Shown: piece by piece, positions 1 through 5,548 of the stretch
Numbering within the stretch: the first letter of the stretch is position 1
Layout: every line of letters begins with the position of its first letter
From: Paracoccaceae bacterium
Lineage (GTDB): Bacteria > Pseudomonadota > Alphaproteobacteria > Rhodobacterales > Rhodobacteraceae
Direction of reading: 5' to 3'
Length of the DNA stretch: 5,548 nt
Assembly: GCA_030625695.1 (NCBI GenBank)
Contig: DAOUQK010000252.1
Span: 1 to 5,548, forward strand
Program-made: the position numbers and the translations under genes
Notes under the pieces: generated by a model
What the model was told of the DNA's origin: nothing
The model's database searches: none
What the model saw: the letters and a program-made list of their open reading frames with translations, nothing else

Positions 1-2415
1 TCGATGCGCCAGATACTCGAGATCGTCAGACGCACCTATTGCGGCACGTTTGCGCTGCAATACATGCATATTTCCAACCCGGAAGAGGCCGGCTGGCTGA
101 AGGAACGGATCGAAGGGTTCGGTAAGGAAATTCAGTTCACCAAGATGGGTCGCAAGGCAATCCTGAACAAGATGGTCGAGGCCGAGGGTTTTGAGAAATT
201 CCTGCATGTAAAATACATGGGCACCAAGCGGTTTGGTCTGGATGGCGGCGAAAGCCTGATCCCGGCGATGGAGCAGATCATCAAGCGTGGCGGCGCGCTT
301 GGCGTGCGCGACATCGTTATCGGCATGCCGCACCGGGGGCGTCTTAGCGTGCTGGCCAATGTGATGCAAAAACCGTACCGCGCGATTTTCAACGAATTTC
401 AGGGCGGGTCGTTCAAACCCGAGGATGTGGATGGCTCGGGCGATGTGAAATACCATCTGGGCGCGTCATCGGACCGGGAATTTGATGGCAATTCGGTGCA
501 TTTGTCCCTTACAGCCAACCCATCGCATCTTGAGGCGGTGAACCCGGTGGTTCTTGGCAAGGTACGCGCCAAACAGGATCAGCAACGCGATCAGGAACGC
601 ACCACAACACTGGCAATCCTGCTGCACGGTGACGCGGCGTTTGCCGGTCAGGGTGTGGTGGCTGAATGTTTTGGTCTTAGTGGCCTGAAGGGGCACAAGA
701 CCGGCGGCACCATGCATATTGTCGTCAATAACCAGATCGGATTTACCACGGCTCCGCATTTCAGCCGTTCATCCCCCTACCCCACCGATATCGCGATGAT
801 GGTCGAAGCGCCAATCTTTCACGTCAATGGCGATGATCCCGAGGCGGTGGTGCATGCCGCCCGTGTCGCCACCGAGTTCCGTCAGAAATTCCATAAAGAC
901 GTGGTTCTGGATATCTTTTGTTACCGCAGGTTTGGTCATAACGAAGGCGATGAGCCGATGTTCACCAACCCGCTGATGTACAAAAAGATCAAGACGCAAA
1001 AAACCTCGCTTAGCCTTTACACCGAGCGGTTGGTGCGGGACGGGCTGATTCCTGAAGGCGAGATTGAGGATATGAAAGCGGCGTTTCAGGCGCATCTTAA
1101 TCAAGAGTTTGAGGCCGGGACCAATTACAAACCCAACAAGGCCGATTGGCTGGATGGGCGTTGGTCACATCTGGACAAAAACAAAGAGGATTATGCCCGC
1201 GGTCAGACTTCAATCGCGCCGGAAACATTTGCCGAGATTGGCGCGTCTTTGTCGCGTGCGCCAGAGGGCTTTCCGCTGCATAAAACCATTGGTCGTCTGC
1301 TGGAAGCCAAGAAAGACATGTTCGATACGGGCCAAGGGTTTGATTGGGCCACGGGCGAGGCTTTGGCCTTTGGCGCCCTTCTGACCGAAGGCTTTCCGGT
1401 TCGCCTATCCGGGCAGGATGCTACGCGAGGAACATTCAGTCAGCGTCATTCCGGGTTGATCAATCAGGATACCGAAGAACGGTATTTTCCGTTGAACAAC
1501 ATCCGCGCGGGGCAAGCGCAATATGATGTGATTGATTCCATGCTTTCGGAATACGCGGTTCTGGGGTTTGAATATGGCTATACCCTGGCCGAACCTAATG
1601 CGCTGGTTCTGTGGGAAGCACAGTTCGGTGATTTTGCCAATGGTGCGCAGATCATGTTCGATCAGTTCATCAGTTCGGGCGAAAGCAAATGGTTGCGCAT
1701 GTCTGGCCTGGTCGTTCTTTTGCCGCATGGCTTTGAGGGTCAGGGGCCTGAGCATTCCTCGGCCCGGCTCGAACGGTTCCTGCAAATGTGCGGGCAGGAC
1801 AACTGGATCGTTGCCAACTGCACGACGCCGGCCAATTATTTCCACATCCTGCGGCGGCAGATGAGCCGGACATTCCGCAAACCACTGATTTTGGTGACAC
1901 CCAAATCACTGCTGCGCCACAAAGGCGCGGTCAGTACGGCTGAGGATTTCACCACTGGCTCCAGCTTTCACCGCGTCCTCTGGGATGATGCGCAAAAAGG
2001 CAATTCCGATACGGAACTGGTTGAAGACGCGGCCATCAAACGGGTGGTGATGTGTTCCGGTAAAGTTTATTTCGATTTGCTTGCGGAACGCGACGAGCGG
2101 GGGATCAACGATATCTATCTGATGCGGGTGGAACAGTTTTATCCGTTCCCGGCGATCTCGATGGTGAATGAGCTGAAGCGCTTTAAGCAGGCTGAAATCG
2201 TCTGGTGCCAGGAAGAGCCGAAAAACCAAGGAGCCTGGACCTTTATCGAACCCAATATCGAATGGGTGCTGGGCCGGATTGAGGCCGATCACCCCAGACC
2301 GCGTTATGTCGGTCGCGCCACATCGGCCTCGCCTGCGACGGGCATGGCCAGCCAACACAAAGCCCAGCAAGCAGCCCTTGTTGACGAAGCATTGACCATC
2401 GAAGGATCAAACTGA
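1..2415 (+). CDS. sucA: 2-oxoglutarate dehydrogenase E1 component, 5'-truncated by window edge
   Basis: E1 of the cytoplasmic OGDH complex: thiamine-diphosphate-dependent decarboxylation of 2-oxoglutarate and reductive succinylation of the lipoyl groups on E2. 804 codons are visible. The frame is open from base 1, and the ATG at 4-6 is not the true start: the first residues (QILEIVRRTYCG, then YMHISNPEEAGW) match the family well inside the protein, so roughly 150-185 N-terminal residues, including the E2-binding end, lie upstream. Visible signatures are GMPHRGRL (His codon 331-333), NPSHLEAVNP, the ThDP/Mg motif GDAAFAGQG (from 628) ending at NNQIGF (727-744), the transketolase-like domain with SGQDATRGTF, WEAQFGDFANGAQ (1612-1650) and LLPHGFEGQGPEHSS, and the C-terminal domain with VMCSGKVYFDLL and CQEEPKNQGAW. 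No frameshift or missing motif is seen. The ending GMASQHKAQQAALVDEAL is typical of the family. The stop overlaps the sucB start by one base, which indicates co-transcription and probably translational coupling. Identification is essentially certain. Confidence 0.97.
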   Translation, partial: SMRQILEIVRRTYCGTFALQYMHISNPEEAGWLKERIEGFGKEIQFTKMGRKAILNKMVEAEGFEKFLHVKYMGTKRFGLDGGESLIPAMEQIIKRGGALGVRDIVIGMPHRGRLSVLANVMQKPYRAIFNEFQGGSFKPEDVDGSGDVKYHLGASSDREFDGNSVHLSLTANPSHLEAVNPVVLGKVRAKQDQQRDQERTTTLAILLHGDAAFAGQGVVAECFGLSGLKGHKTGGTMHIVVNNQIGFTTAPHFSRSSPYPTDIAMMVEAPIFHVNGDDPEAVVHAARVATEFRQKFHKDVVLDIFCYRRFGHNEGDEPMFTNPLMYKKIKTQKTSLSLYTERLVRDGLIPEGEIEDMKAAFQAHLNQEFEAGTNYKPNKADWLDGRWSHLDKNKEDYARGQTSIAPETFAEIGASLSRAPEGFPLHKTIGRLLEAKKDMFDTGQGFDWATGEALAFGALLTEGFPVRLSGQDATRGTFSQRHSGLINQDTEERYFPLNNIRAGQAQYDVIDSMLSEYAVLGFEYGYTLAEPNALVLWEAQFGDFANGAQIMFDQFISSGESKWLRMSGLVVLLPHGFEGQGPEHSSARLERFLQMCGQDNWIVANCTTPANYFHILRRQMSRTFRKPLILVTPKSLLRHKGAVSTAEDFTTGSSFHRVLWDDAQKGNSDTELVEDAAIKRVVMCSGKVYFDLLAERDERGINDIYLMRVEQFYPFPAISMVNELKRFKQAEIVWCQEEPKNQGAWTFIEPNIEWVLGRIEADHPRPRYVGRATSASPATGMASQHKAQQAALVDEALTIEGSN
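2401..2406 (+). promoter_or_regulatory. Ribosome binding site of sucB, inside the sucA 3' end
   Basis: GAAGGA lies 8 bases before the ATG at 2415-2417, a normal Shine-Dalgarno spacing. It sits within the last codons of sucA. Together with the TGATG stop/start overlap (2413-2417) it fixes the sucB start and suggests that ribosomes finishing sucA can re-initiate on sucB, keeping E1 and E2 synthesis linked. Coupling is inferred from the layout. Confidence 0.75.
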
Positions 2416-3905
2416 TGACAACCGAAATCCGCGTGCCCACCCTGGGCGAATCCGTCACCGAAGCCACGGTTGCCACCTGGTTCAAAAAACCGGGCGATAC
2501 GGTCGCTGTCGACGAAATGTTGTGCGAGTTGGAGACCGACAAGGTCACGGTCGAAGTGCCCAGCCCGACCGCCGGGACCATTGGCGAAATTATTGCCGCC
2601 GAAGGGGAAACCGTTGGCGTCAACGCGTTATTGGCGACAATTGCCGAAGGCGCAGGGGCGGATGCAAGCCCTGTCGCACCGGCACCACGGGCGGCTGCGG
2701 GCGCTGGATCGGTTGATGTGATGGTGCCCACTTTGGGCGAATCCGTGACTGAGGCCACCGTCAGCACCTGGTTCAAAGCTATTGGCGACACGGTCGCGCA
2801 GGACGAAATGCTGTGCGAGTTGGAAACCGACAAGGTCTCGGTCGAGGTTCCCAGCCCTGCCGCCGGGACATTGGCGGAAATTTCTGCGCCAGAAGGTGCG
2901 ACCGTAGATGCGAGCGCCAAACTGGCGGTGATTTTGCCGTCTGGTTCTGTCGCCACTTCGGCCCCGACATCCGCCGCTGCCCCGGCAGCTGCGGCCACGT
3001 CCGCGGACGTGAAGAACGCGCCATCCGCCGAAAAGGCCATGGCCGAAGCCGGGGTCAGCGCCGATGCCATCACCGGAACGGGCCGCGATGGTCGGGTTAT
3101 GAAGGAAGACGTGGCGAAAGCAGTATCTGCGGCATCAGCCCCGGCGGCTGCGCCGACCGTGCCCGCCCCGCCTGCCCAACGAGCACCCGTCGCCGCAAAC
3201 GACGCCGCGCGCGAGGAGCGGGTCAAGATGACCCGACTACGCCAGACCATCGCCAGACGGTTAAAGGAAAGTCAGAACACGGCAGCGCAGCTGACCACCT
3301 ATAACGAGGTGGACATGAGTGAAATCATGGCCTTGCGCACGAAGTACAAAGAACAGTTTGAGAAGAAACATGGTGCGCGGCTTGGGTTTATGTCGTTCTT
3401 TACCAAAGCCTGTTGTCATGCCCTGAAAGAGGTGCCCGAAGTCAACGCCGAGATTGACGGCACTGACATTGTCTACAAGAACTTTGTGCATATGGGCGTG
3501 GCTGCTGGCACCCCTACTGGCCTTGTGGTGCCGGTTATTCGCGATGCAGATTCGATGTCGTTTGCCGAGATTGAAAAGGCCATTGCCGAAAAGGGTCGGC
3601 GCGCGCGGGATGGCAAACTGAGCATGGCGGAAATGCAGGGCGGGACGTTCACGCTCTCTAATGGTGGGGTTTATGGCTCGCTGATGTCCTCGCCCATTTT
3701 GAACCCACCGCAATCGGGCATATTGGGCATGCACAAAATTCAGGACCGGCCTATGGCGATCAACGGCGAGGTGGTGATCCGGCCGATGATGTATCTGTCG
3801 CTGTCTTATGATCACCGGATTGTCGACGGTAAGGGCGCGGTGACGTTTCTGGTGCGGGTCAAGGATGCGCTGGAAGATCCGCGTCGGTTGTTGATGGATT
3901 TGTAA
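2415..3905 (+). CDS. sucB: Dihydrolipoyllysine-residue succinyltransferase (OGDH E2), two lipoyl domains
   Basis: E2 core of the OGDH complex: transfers the succinyl group from lipoyl-lysine to CoA. It has 496 residues. Domain order: lipoyl domain 1 (about 1-77; ETDKVTVEV, lipoyl Lys43), Ala/Pro linker (78-100), lipoyl domain 2 (about 101-174; ETDKVSVEV, Lys140), Ala-rich linker, peripheral subunit-binding domain (about 201-236, with GTGRDGRVMKEDV), a third Ala/Pro linker (237-262) and the acyltransferase catalytic domain (about 265-496). The catalytic domain shows TFTLSNGGVYGSLMSSPILN and the active-site SYDHRIVDG (His467, Asp471). The usual E. coli-type SucB has about 405 residues and one lipoyl domain; the extra length here is the second lipoyl domain plus linker. 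The product is succinyl- rather than acetyltransferase because the gene follows sucA directly and the catalytic domain reads like SucB (GGVYGSLMSSPILNPPQS). The start is set by the GAAGGA site and by the lipoyl fold beginning at residue 4. Confidence 0.97.
   Translation: MTTEIRVPTLGESVTEATVATWFKKPGDTVAVDEMLCELETDKVTVEVPSPTAGTIGEIIAAEGETVGVNALLATIAEGAGADASPVAPAPRAAAGAGSVDVMVPTLGESVTEATVSTWFKAIGDTVAQDEMLCELETDKVSVEVPSPAAGTLAEISAPEGATVDASAKLAVILPSGSVATSAPTSAAAPAAAATSADVKNAPSAEKAMAEAGVSADAITGTGRDGRVMKEDVAKAVSAASAPAAAPTVPAPPAQRAPVAANDAAREERVKMTRLRQTIARRLKESQNTAAQLTTYNEVDMSEIMALRTKYKEQFEKKHGARLGFMSFFTKACCHALKEVPEVNAEIDGTDIVYKNFVHMGVAAGTPTGLVVPVIRDADSMSFAEIEKAIAEKGRRARDGKLSMAEMQGGTFTLSNGGVYGSLMSSPILNPPQSGILGMHKIQDRPMAINGEVVIRPMMYLSLSYDHRIVDGKGAVTFLVRVKDALEDPRRLLMDL
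2424..2645 (+). repeat. Lipoyl-domain repeat unit 1 (within sucB)
   Basis: First copy of a 74-codon in-frame unit, residues 4-77 of the E2. By hand count it matches the second copy, exactly 291 bp downstream, at 54 of 74 residues. The central 146 bases (2433-2578 against 2724-2869) match at about 119 positions. The lipoyl-lysine codon is 2541-2543. Confidence 0.9.
2715..2936 (+). repeat. Lipoyl-domain repeat unit 2 (within sucB)
   Basis: Second copy of the lipoyl-domain unit, residues 101-174 of the E2, lipoyl-lysine codon 2832-2834. About half of the base differences from copy 1 in the core are silent third-position changes, while the lysine-bearing hairpin (DEMLCELETDKV) is identical. This fits an old duplication kept alike by selection rather than a fresh one. 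Confidence 0.9.
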
Positions 3906-3912
3906 GCGGAGT

Positions 3913-3932
3913 GCTGCGTGAAATCACGCACC
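3913..3932 (+). repeat. Short palindrome between sucB and lpd, REP-like candidate
   Basis: Perfect 7-base arms TGCGTGA (3915-3921) and TCACGCA (3924-3930) flank AA. Beyond one C/C mismatch a further G-C pair (3913/3932) extends the stem. In RNA this would be a 6-bp stem with an AAAU loop. No T-run follows (CCCTACGG comes next), so it is not a standard intrinsic terminator. The right arm followed by CCCTAC resembles short palindromes I recall as dispersed in Rhodobacterales intergenic DNA; here the outer left arm is degraded. It may be a passive repeat or an mRNA processing or stability hairpin that sets lpd apart from sucAB. Confidence 0.5.
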
Positions 3933-3950
3933 CTACGGATGGATTTGGAC

Positions 3951-3964
3951 AAAGGTTGGACGGA
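3951..3964 (+). promoter_or_regulatory. Probable ribosome binding region of lpd
   Basis: The purine-rich stretch before the ATG at 3967 offers two weak Shine-Dalgarno candidates: AAAGG (3951-3955, 11 bases before the ATG) and GGACGGA (3958-3964, only 2 bases before it). Neither is a strong canonical site. The lpd start is supported mainly by the protein, since MANYDVIIIGAGPGG is the standard N-terminus of the family. Confidence 0.45.
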
Positions 3965-3966
3965 AA

Positions 3967-5352
3967 ATGGCAAACTATGACGTAATCATCATCGGCGCGG
4001 GCCCCGGCGGCTATGTCTGCGCCATTCGTTGTGCGCAACTGGGCCTGAAAACGGCTGTGATTGAAGGGCGTGAGACGCTGGGGGGGACCTGTCTGAATGT
4101 CGGTTGTATCCCGTCCAAGGCGTTGCTGCACGCCAGCCATTCTTTGCACGAGGCGCAACATAATTTTGCCAAGATGGGCCTGAAAGGCAAGTCGCCCAGT
4201 GTCGATTGGAAACAGATGCTGGCCTATAAGGATGAGGTCATTGACGGCAACACTAAAGGCATCGAATTCCTGTTCAAAAAGAACAAGGTAGACTGGCTTA
4301 AGGGGTGGGGTTCGATCCCTGCCGCGGGGCAAGTCAAAGTCGGGGATGAGGTGCATACCGCGAAAAATATCGTTGTTGCAAGCGGCTCGGAGCCTTCCGC
4401 CCTGCCCGGCGTTGAGGTGGATGAAAAGGTGGTTGTGACCTCGACCGGCGCGTTGGCGTTGGGCAAGGTACCCAAGCGGTTGGTGGTGATTGGCGCAGGC
4501 GTGATCGGGTTGGAACTGGGAAGCGTTTATGCGCGGTTGGGATCTGACGTAACGGTGATCGAGTTCCTGAAGGAAATCACGCCGGGGATGGACAAAGACG
4601 TGCAGAAAACCCTGCAACGCAGCCTGAAAAAACAAGGGTTGAAATTCATCATGGGGGCAGCGGTGCAAAAGACCGAGGCCAGTAAGACCAAGGCGAAACT
4701 GACCTATAAGTTGCTGAAAGACGACAGCGAACATGTGCTTGATGCTGACACCGTTCTGGTCGCCACGGGGCGGCGTCCGTTTACCGATGGTCTTGGGCTG
4801 GAGGCATTGGGTGTGGCGTTGGAGCGTGGACAGATCAAGGTCGGCAAGGATTGGCAGACCGGCGTCAAAGGCATTTATGCGATTGGCGATACCATTGCCG
4901 GGCCGATGCTGGCACATAAGGCCGAGGATGAGGGCATGGCGGTGGCCGAGCAACTGGCGGGCAAACACGGCCATGTCAATTATTCGGTGATTCCGGGGGT
5001 GATATATACAGCGCCCGAGGTGGCGAGTGTGGGCCAGACCGAACAGGCGTTGAAAGAGGCCGGGCATGATTACAAGGCGGGAAAGTTTCAGTTCATGGGC
5101 AATGCCCGCGCCAAAACCAATTTCGCCGCTGAAGGGTTTGTGAAAATCCTGGTCGACAGAAAAACCGACCGGATTTTGGGCGCGCATATTGTTGGTCCGG
5201 CTGCCGGTGAGTTGATTCACGAGGTCTGCGTGGCGATGGAATTCGGGGCCTCTGCCGAGGATCTGGCCCTGACATGTCATGCCCACCCGACGTATTCAGA
5301 GGCTGTTCGCGAGGCGGCATTGGCCTGTGGTGACGGGGCTATTCATATGTAA
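3967..5352 (+). CDS. lpdA: Dihydrolipoyl dehydrogenase (E3)
   Basis: FAD-dependent disulfide oxidoreductase that reoxidises dihydrolipoyl-E2 with NAD+, acting as E3 of OGDH. It has 461 residues, within the usual 460-480. Motifs in order: FAD-binding GAGPGG (10-15), redox-active disulfide GGTCLNVGCIPSK with Cys42 and Cys47, NAD-binding VIGAGVIGLELG (Gly176, 178, 181) followed by the acidic Glu199 expected for NAD, second FAD motif GIYAIGDTIAGPMLAHKAEDEG (Asp308), and the dimerisation domain ending in HAHPTYSEA with the catalytic pair His440/Glu445. All catalytic residues are present. It lies 61 bp after sucB on the same strand, so it is probably in the same operon but not translationally coupled. 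Organisms with separate E3 copies for pyruvate dehydrogenase or glycine cleavage often keep one beside sucAB; the sequence cannot show whether this copy also serves other complexes. The ending GDGAIHM is typical of the family. Confidence 0.97.
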   Translation: MANYDVIIIGAGPGGYVCAIRCAQLGLKTAVIEGRETLGGTCLNVGCIPSKALLHASHSLHEAQHNFAKMGLKGKSPSVDWKQMLAYKDEVIDGNTKGIEFLFKKNKVDWLKGWGSIPAAGQVKVGDEVHTAKNIVVASGSEPSALPGVEVDEKVVVTSTGALALGKVPKRLVVIGAGVIGLELGSVYARLGSDVTVIEFLKEITPGMDKDVQKTLQRSLKKQGLKFIMGAAVQKTEASKTKAKLTYKLLKDDSEHVLDADTVLVATGRRPFTDGLGLEALGVALERGQIKVGKDWQTGVKGIYAIGDTIAGPMLAHKAEDEGMAVAEQLAGKHGHVNYSVIPGVIYTAPEVASVGQTEQALKEAGHDYKAGKFQFMGNARAKTNFAAEGFVKILVDRKTDRILGAHIVGPAAGELIHEVCVAMEFGASAEDLALTCHAHPTYSEAVREAALACGDGAIHM

Positions 5353-5363
5353 ATCTACCACGC

Positions 5364-5403
5364 GGGGGCTGCTACCACATGGTTATGGCTGCCCGCGGCC
5401 CCC
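5364..5403. terminator. GC-rich inverted repeat at the convergent gene junction, possible terminator
   Basis: GGGGGCTGC (5364-5372) can pair with GCGGCCCCC (5395-5403): nine pairs including one G-U, with a 22-base loop. It starts 11 bases after the lpd stop, where a terminator would be expected, and its right arm lies inside the convergent minus-strand gene. No T-run follows on either strand, so a classical intrinsic terminator is not shown. An alternative shorter pairing, CGCGGG (5361-5366) with CCCGCG (5392-5397), also exists. Treat as a structural candidate only. Confidence 0.3.
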
Positions 5404-5548
5404 ACAACAGGTCGTATTCGGCGCCACCCACTTCGCCATCCGTCAACTCGGCCAGCATGTCGCCGACTGTGGGCAAGTCGGCGCTTTGATCGCCTGATGT
5501 CCAGGTTTTTGCACGCAACAAGGCACGGGCGCATTGGCTGTAAATTTC
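5372..5548 (-). CDS. C-terminal end of a probable PPOX-type (pyridoxamine 5'-phosphate oxidase-related) FMN protein, partial
   Basis: Minus-strand frame open from the right edge to a TAG at 5374-5372, giving 58 residues: it begins EIYSQCARALLRAKTW, continues SADLPTVGDMLAEL and ends GPRAAITMW. The spacing of QCARALLRAKTW followed by DLPTVGDML resembles the C-terminus of FMN-binding split-barrel proteins of the pyridoxamine phosphate oxidase-related family (pattern C-x-KAL-x-R-x-x-LW, then LP-x-x-G-x-M). Those proteins have about 200 residues, so most of the gene, including the start and FMN-binding part, would lie beyond the window. The family match is from memory of the pattern. If right, the role would be an uncharacterised flavin-dependent oxidoreductase; true PdxH activity should not be assumed. 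It faces lpd tail to tail with 19 bp between stops and is unlikely to share its regulation. Confidence 0.65.
   Translation of the reverse strand, partial: EIYSQCARALLRAKTWTSGDQSADLPTVGDMLAELTDGEVGGAEYDLLWGPRAAITMW

Noticed and set aside
4..6. ATG at 4-6 as the start of sucA
   Set aside because: The frame is open upstream to base 1 and the first visible residues match the interior of E1, so the real start lies outside the window.
2243..3250. 335-codon minus-strand open frame opposite the end of sucA and the first half of sucB
   Set aside because: The translation is Ala/Ser/Val-rich low complexity with a repeated segment that simply mirrors the duplicated lipoyl domains and Ala/Pro linkers of sucB. 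No domain or ribosome binding evidence.
3939..3980. 13-codon ATG frame (MDLDKGWTENGKL) upstream of and overlapping the lpd start
   Set aside because: No Shine-Dalgarno sequence precedes it (CACCCTACGG), it has no regulatory codon run, and short frames like this are expected by chance. A leader peptide cannot be supported.
3945..3980. Possible internal promoter before lpd (TTGGAC at 3945 with TATGAC at 3975)
   Set aside because: The gap between the two hexamers is 24 bases, far from the usual 16-18, and the second lies inside lpd. No supported promoter.
3859..5286. 475-codon open frame on the minus strand, antisense to nearly all of lpd
   Set aside because: It lies codon-on-codon opposite lpd, where antisense stops arise only from TTA, CTA or TCA codons. 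Those codons are rare in this genome's codon use; the antisense frame is bounded by the TCA serine codon at 5296-5298. Its translation has no recognisable domain, and lpd is an intact, conserved gene, so this is a shadow.
5355..5378. Direct repeat CTACCAC at 5355-5361 and 5372-5378 around the convergent junction
   Set aside because: Only 7 bases with no extension on either side and no adjacent element; too short to read as a target-site duplication or attachment site.

Overview
The window is an ordinary core-metabolism locus: the 2-oxoglutarate dehydrogenase (OGDH) operon of an alphaproteobacterium, most likely a Rhodobacterales (Roseobacter-type) marine bacterium. The taxonomic guess rests on four things: the gene order sucA-sucB-lpd, an E2 subunit with two lipoyl domains, the moderately GC-rich codon use, and a short palindrome between sucB and lpd that resembles intergenic repeats I recall from roseobacters. 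It is an inference from reading alone; no search was run.

Layout: positions 1-2415 hold the 3' part of sucA (E1, thiamine-diphosphate-dependent 2-oxoglutarate decarboxylase). Its N-terminus lies upstream of the window. Its TGA stop shares one base with the ATG of sucB (2415-3905, E2, dihydrolipoyl succinyltransferase). A 61-bp gap (3906-3966) with a small palindrome follows, then lpd (3967-5352, E3, dihydrolipoyl dehydrogenase). All three genes are on the + strand. After lpd there are only 19 bp before the stop codon of a convergent minus-strand gene (5372-5548, running off the right edge). Its visible C-terminus looks like a PPOX-type (pyridoxamine 5'-phosphate oxidase-related) flavoprotein.

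How they work together: E1 decarboxylates 2-oxoglutarate and reductively succinylates the lipoyl-lysines of E2, E2 passes the succinyl group to CoA, and E3 reoxidises the dihydrolipoyl groups and reduces NAD+. Together they form succinyl-CoA in the TCA cycle. All the active-site motifs I looked for in the visible parts of the three subunits are present, so the complex looks functional.

I saw no mobile element, CRISPR array, tRNA/rRNA gene or candidate for an undescribed system. The observations worth a second look are modest: the duplicated lipoyl domain, the palindrome before lpd, the very tight convergent junction after lpd, and the partial flavoprotein gene at the right edge.
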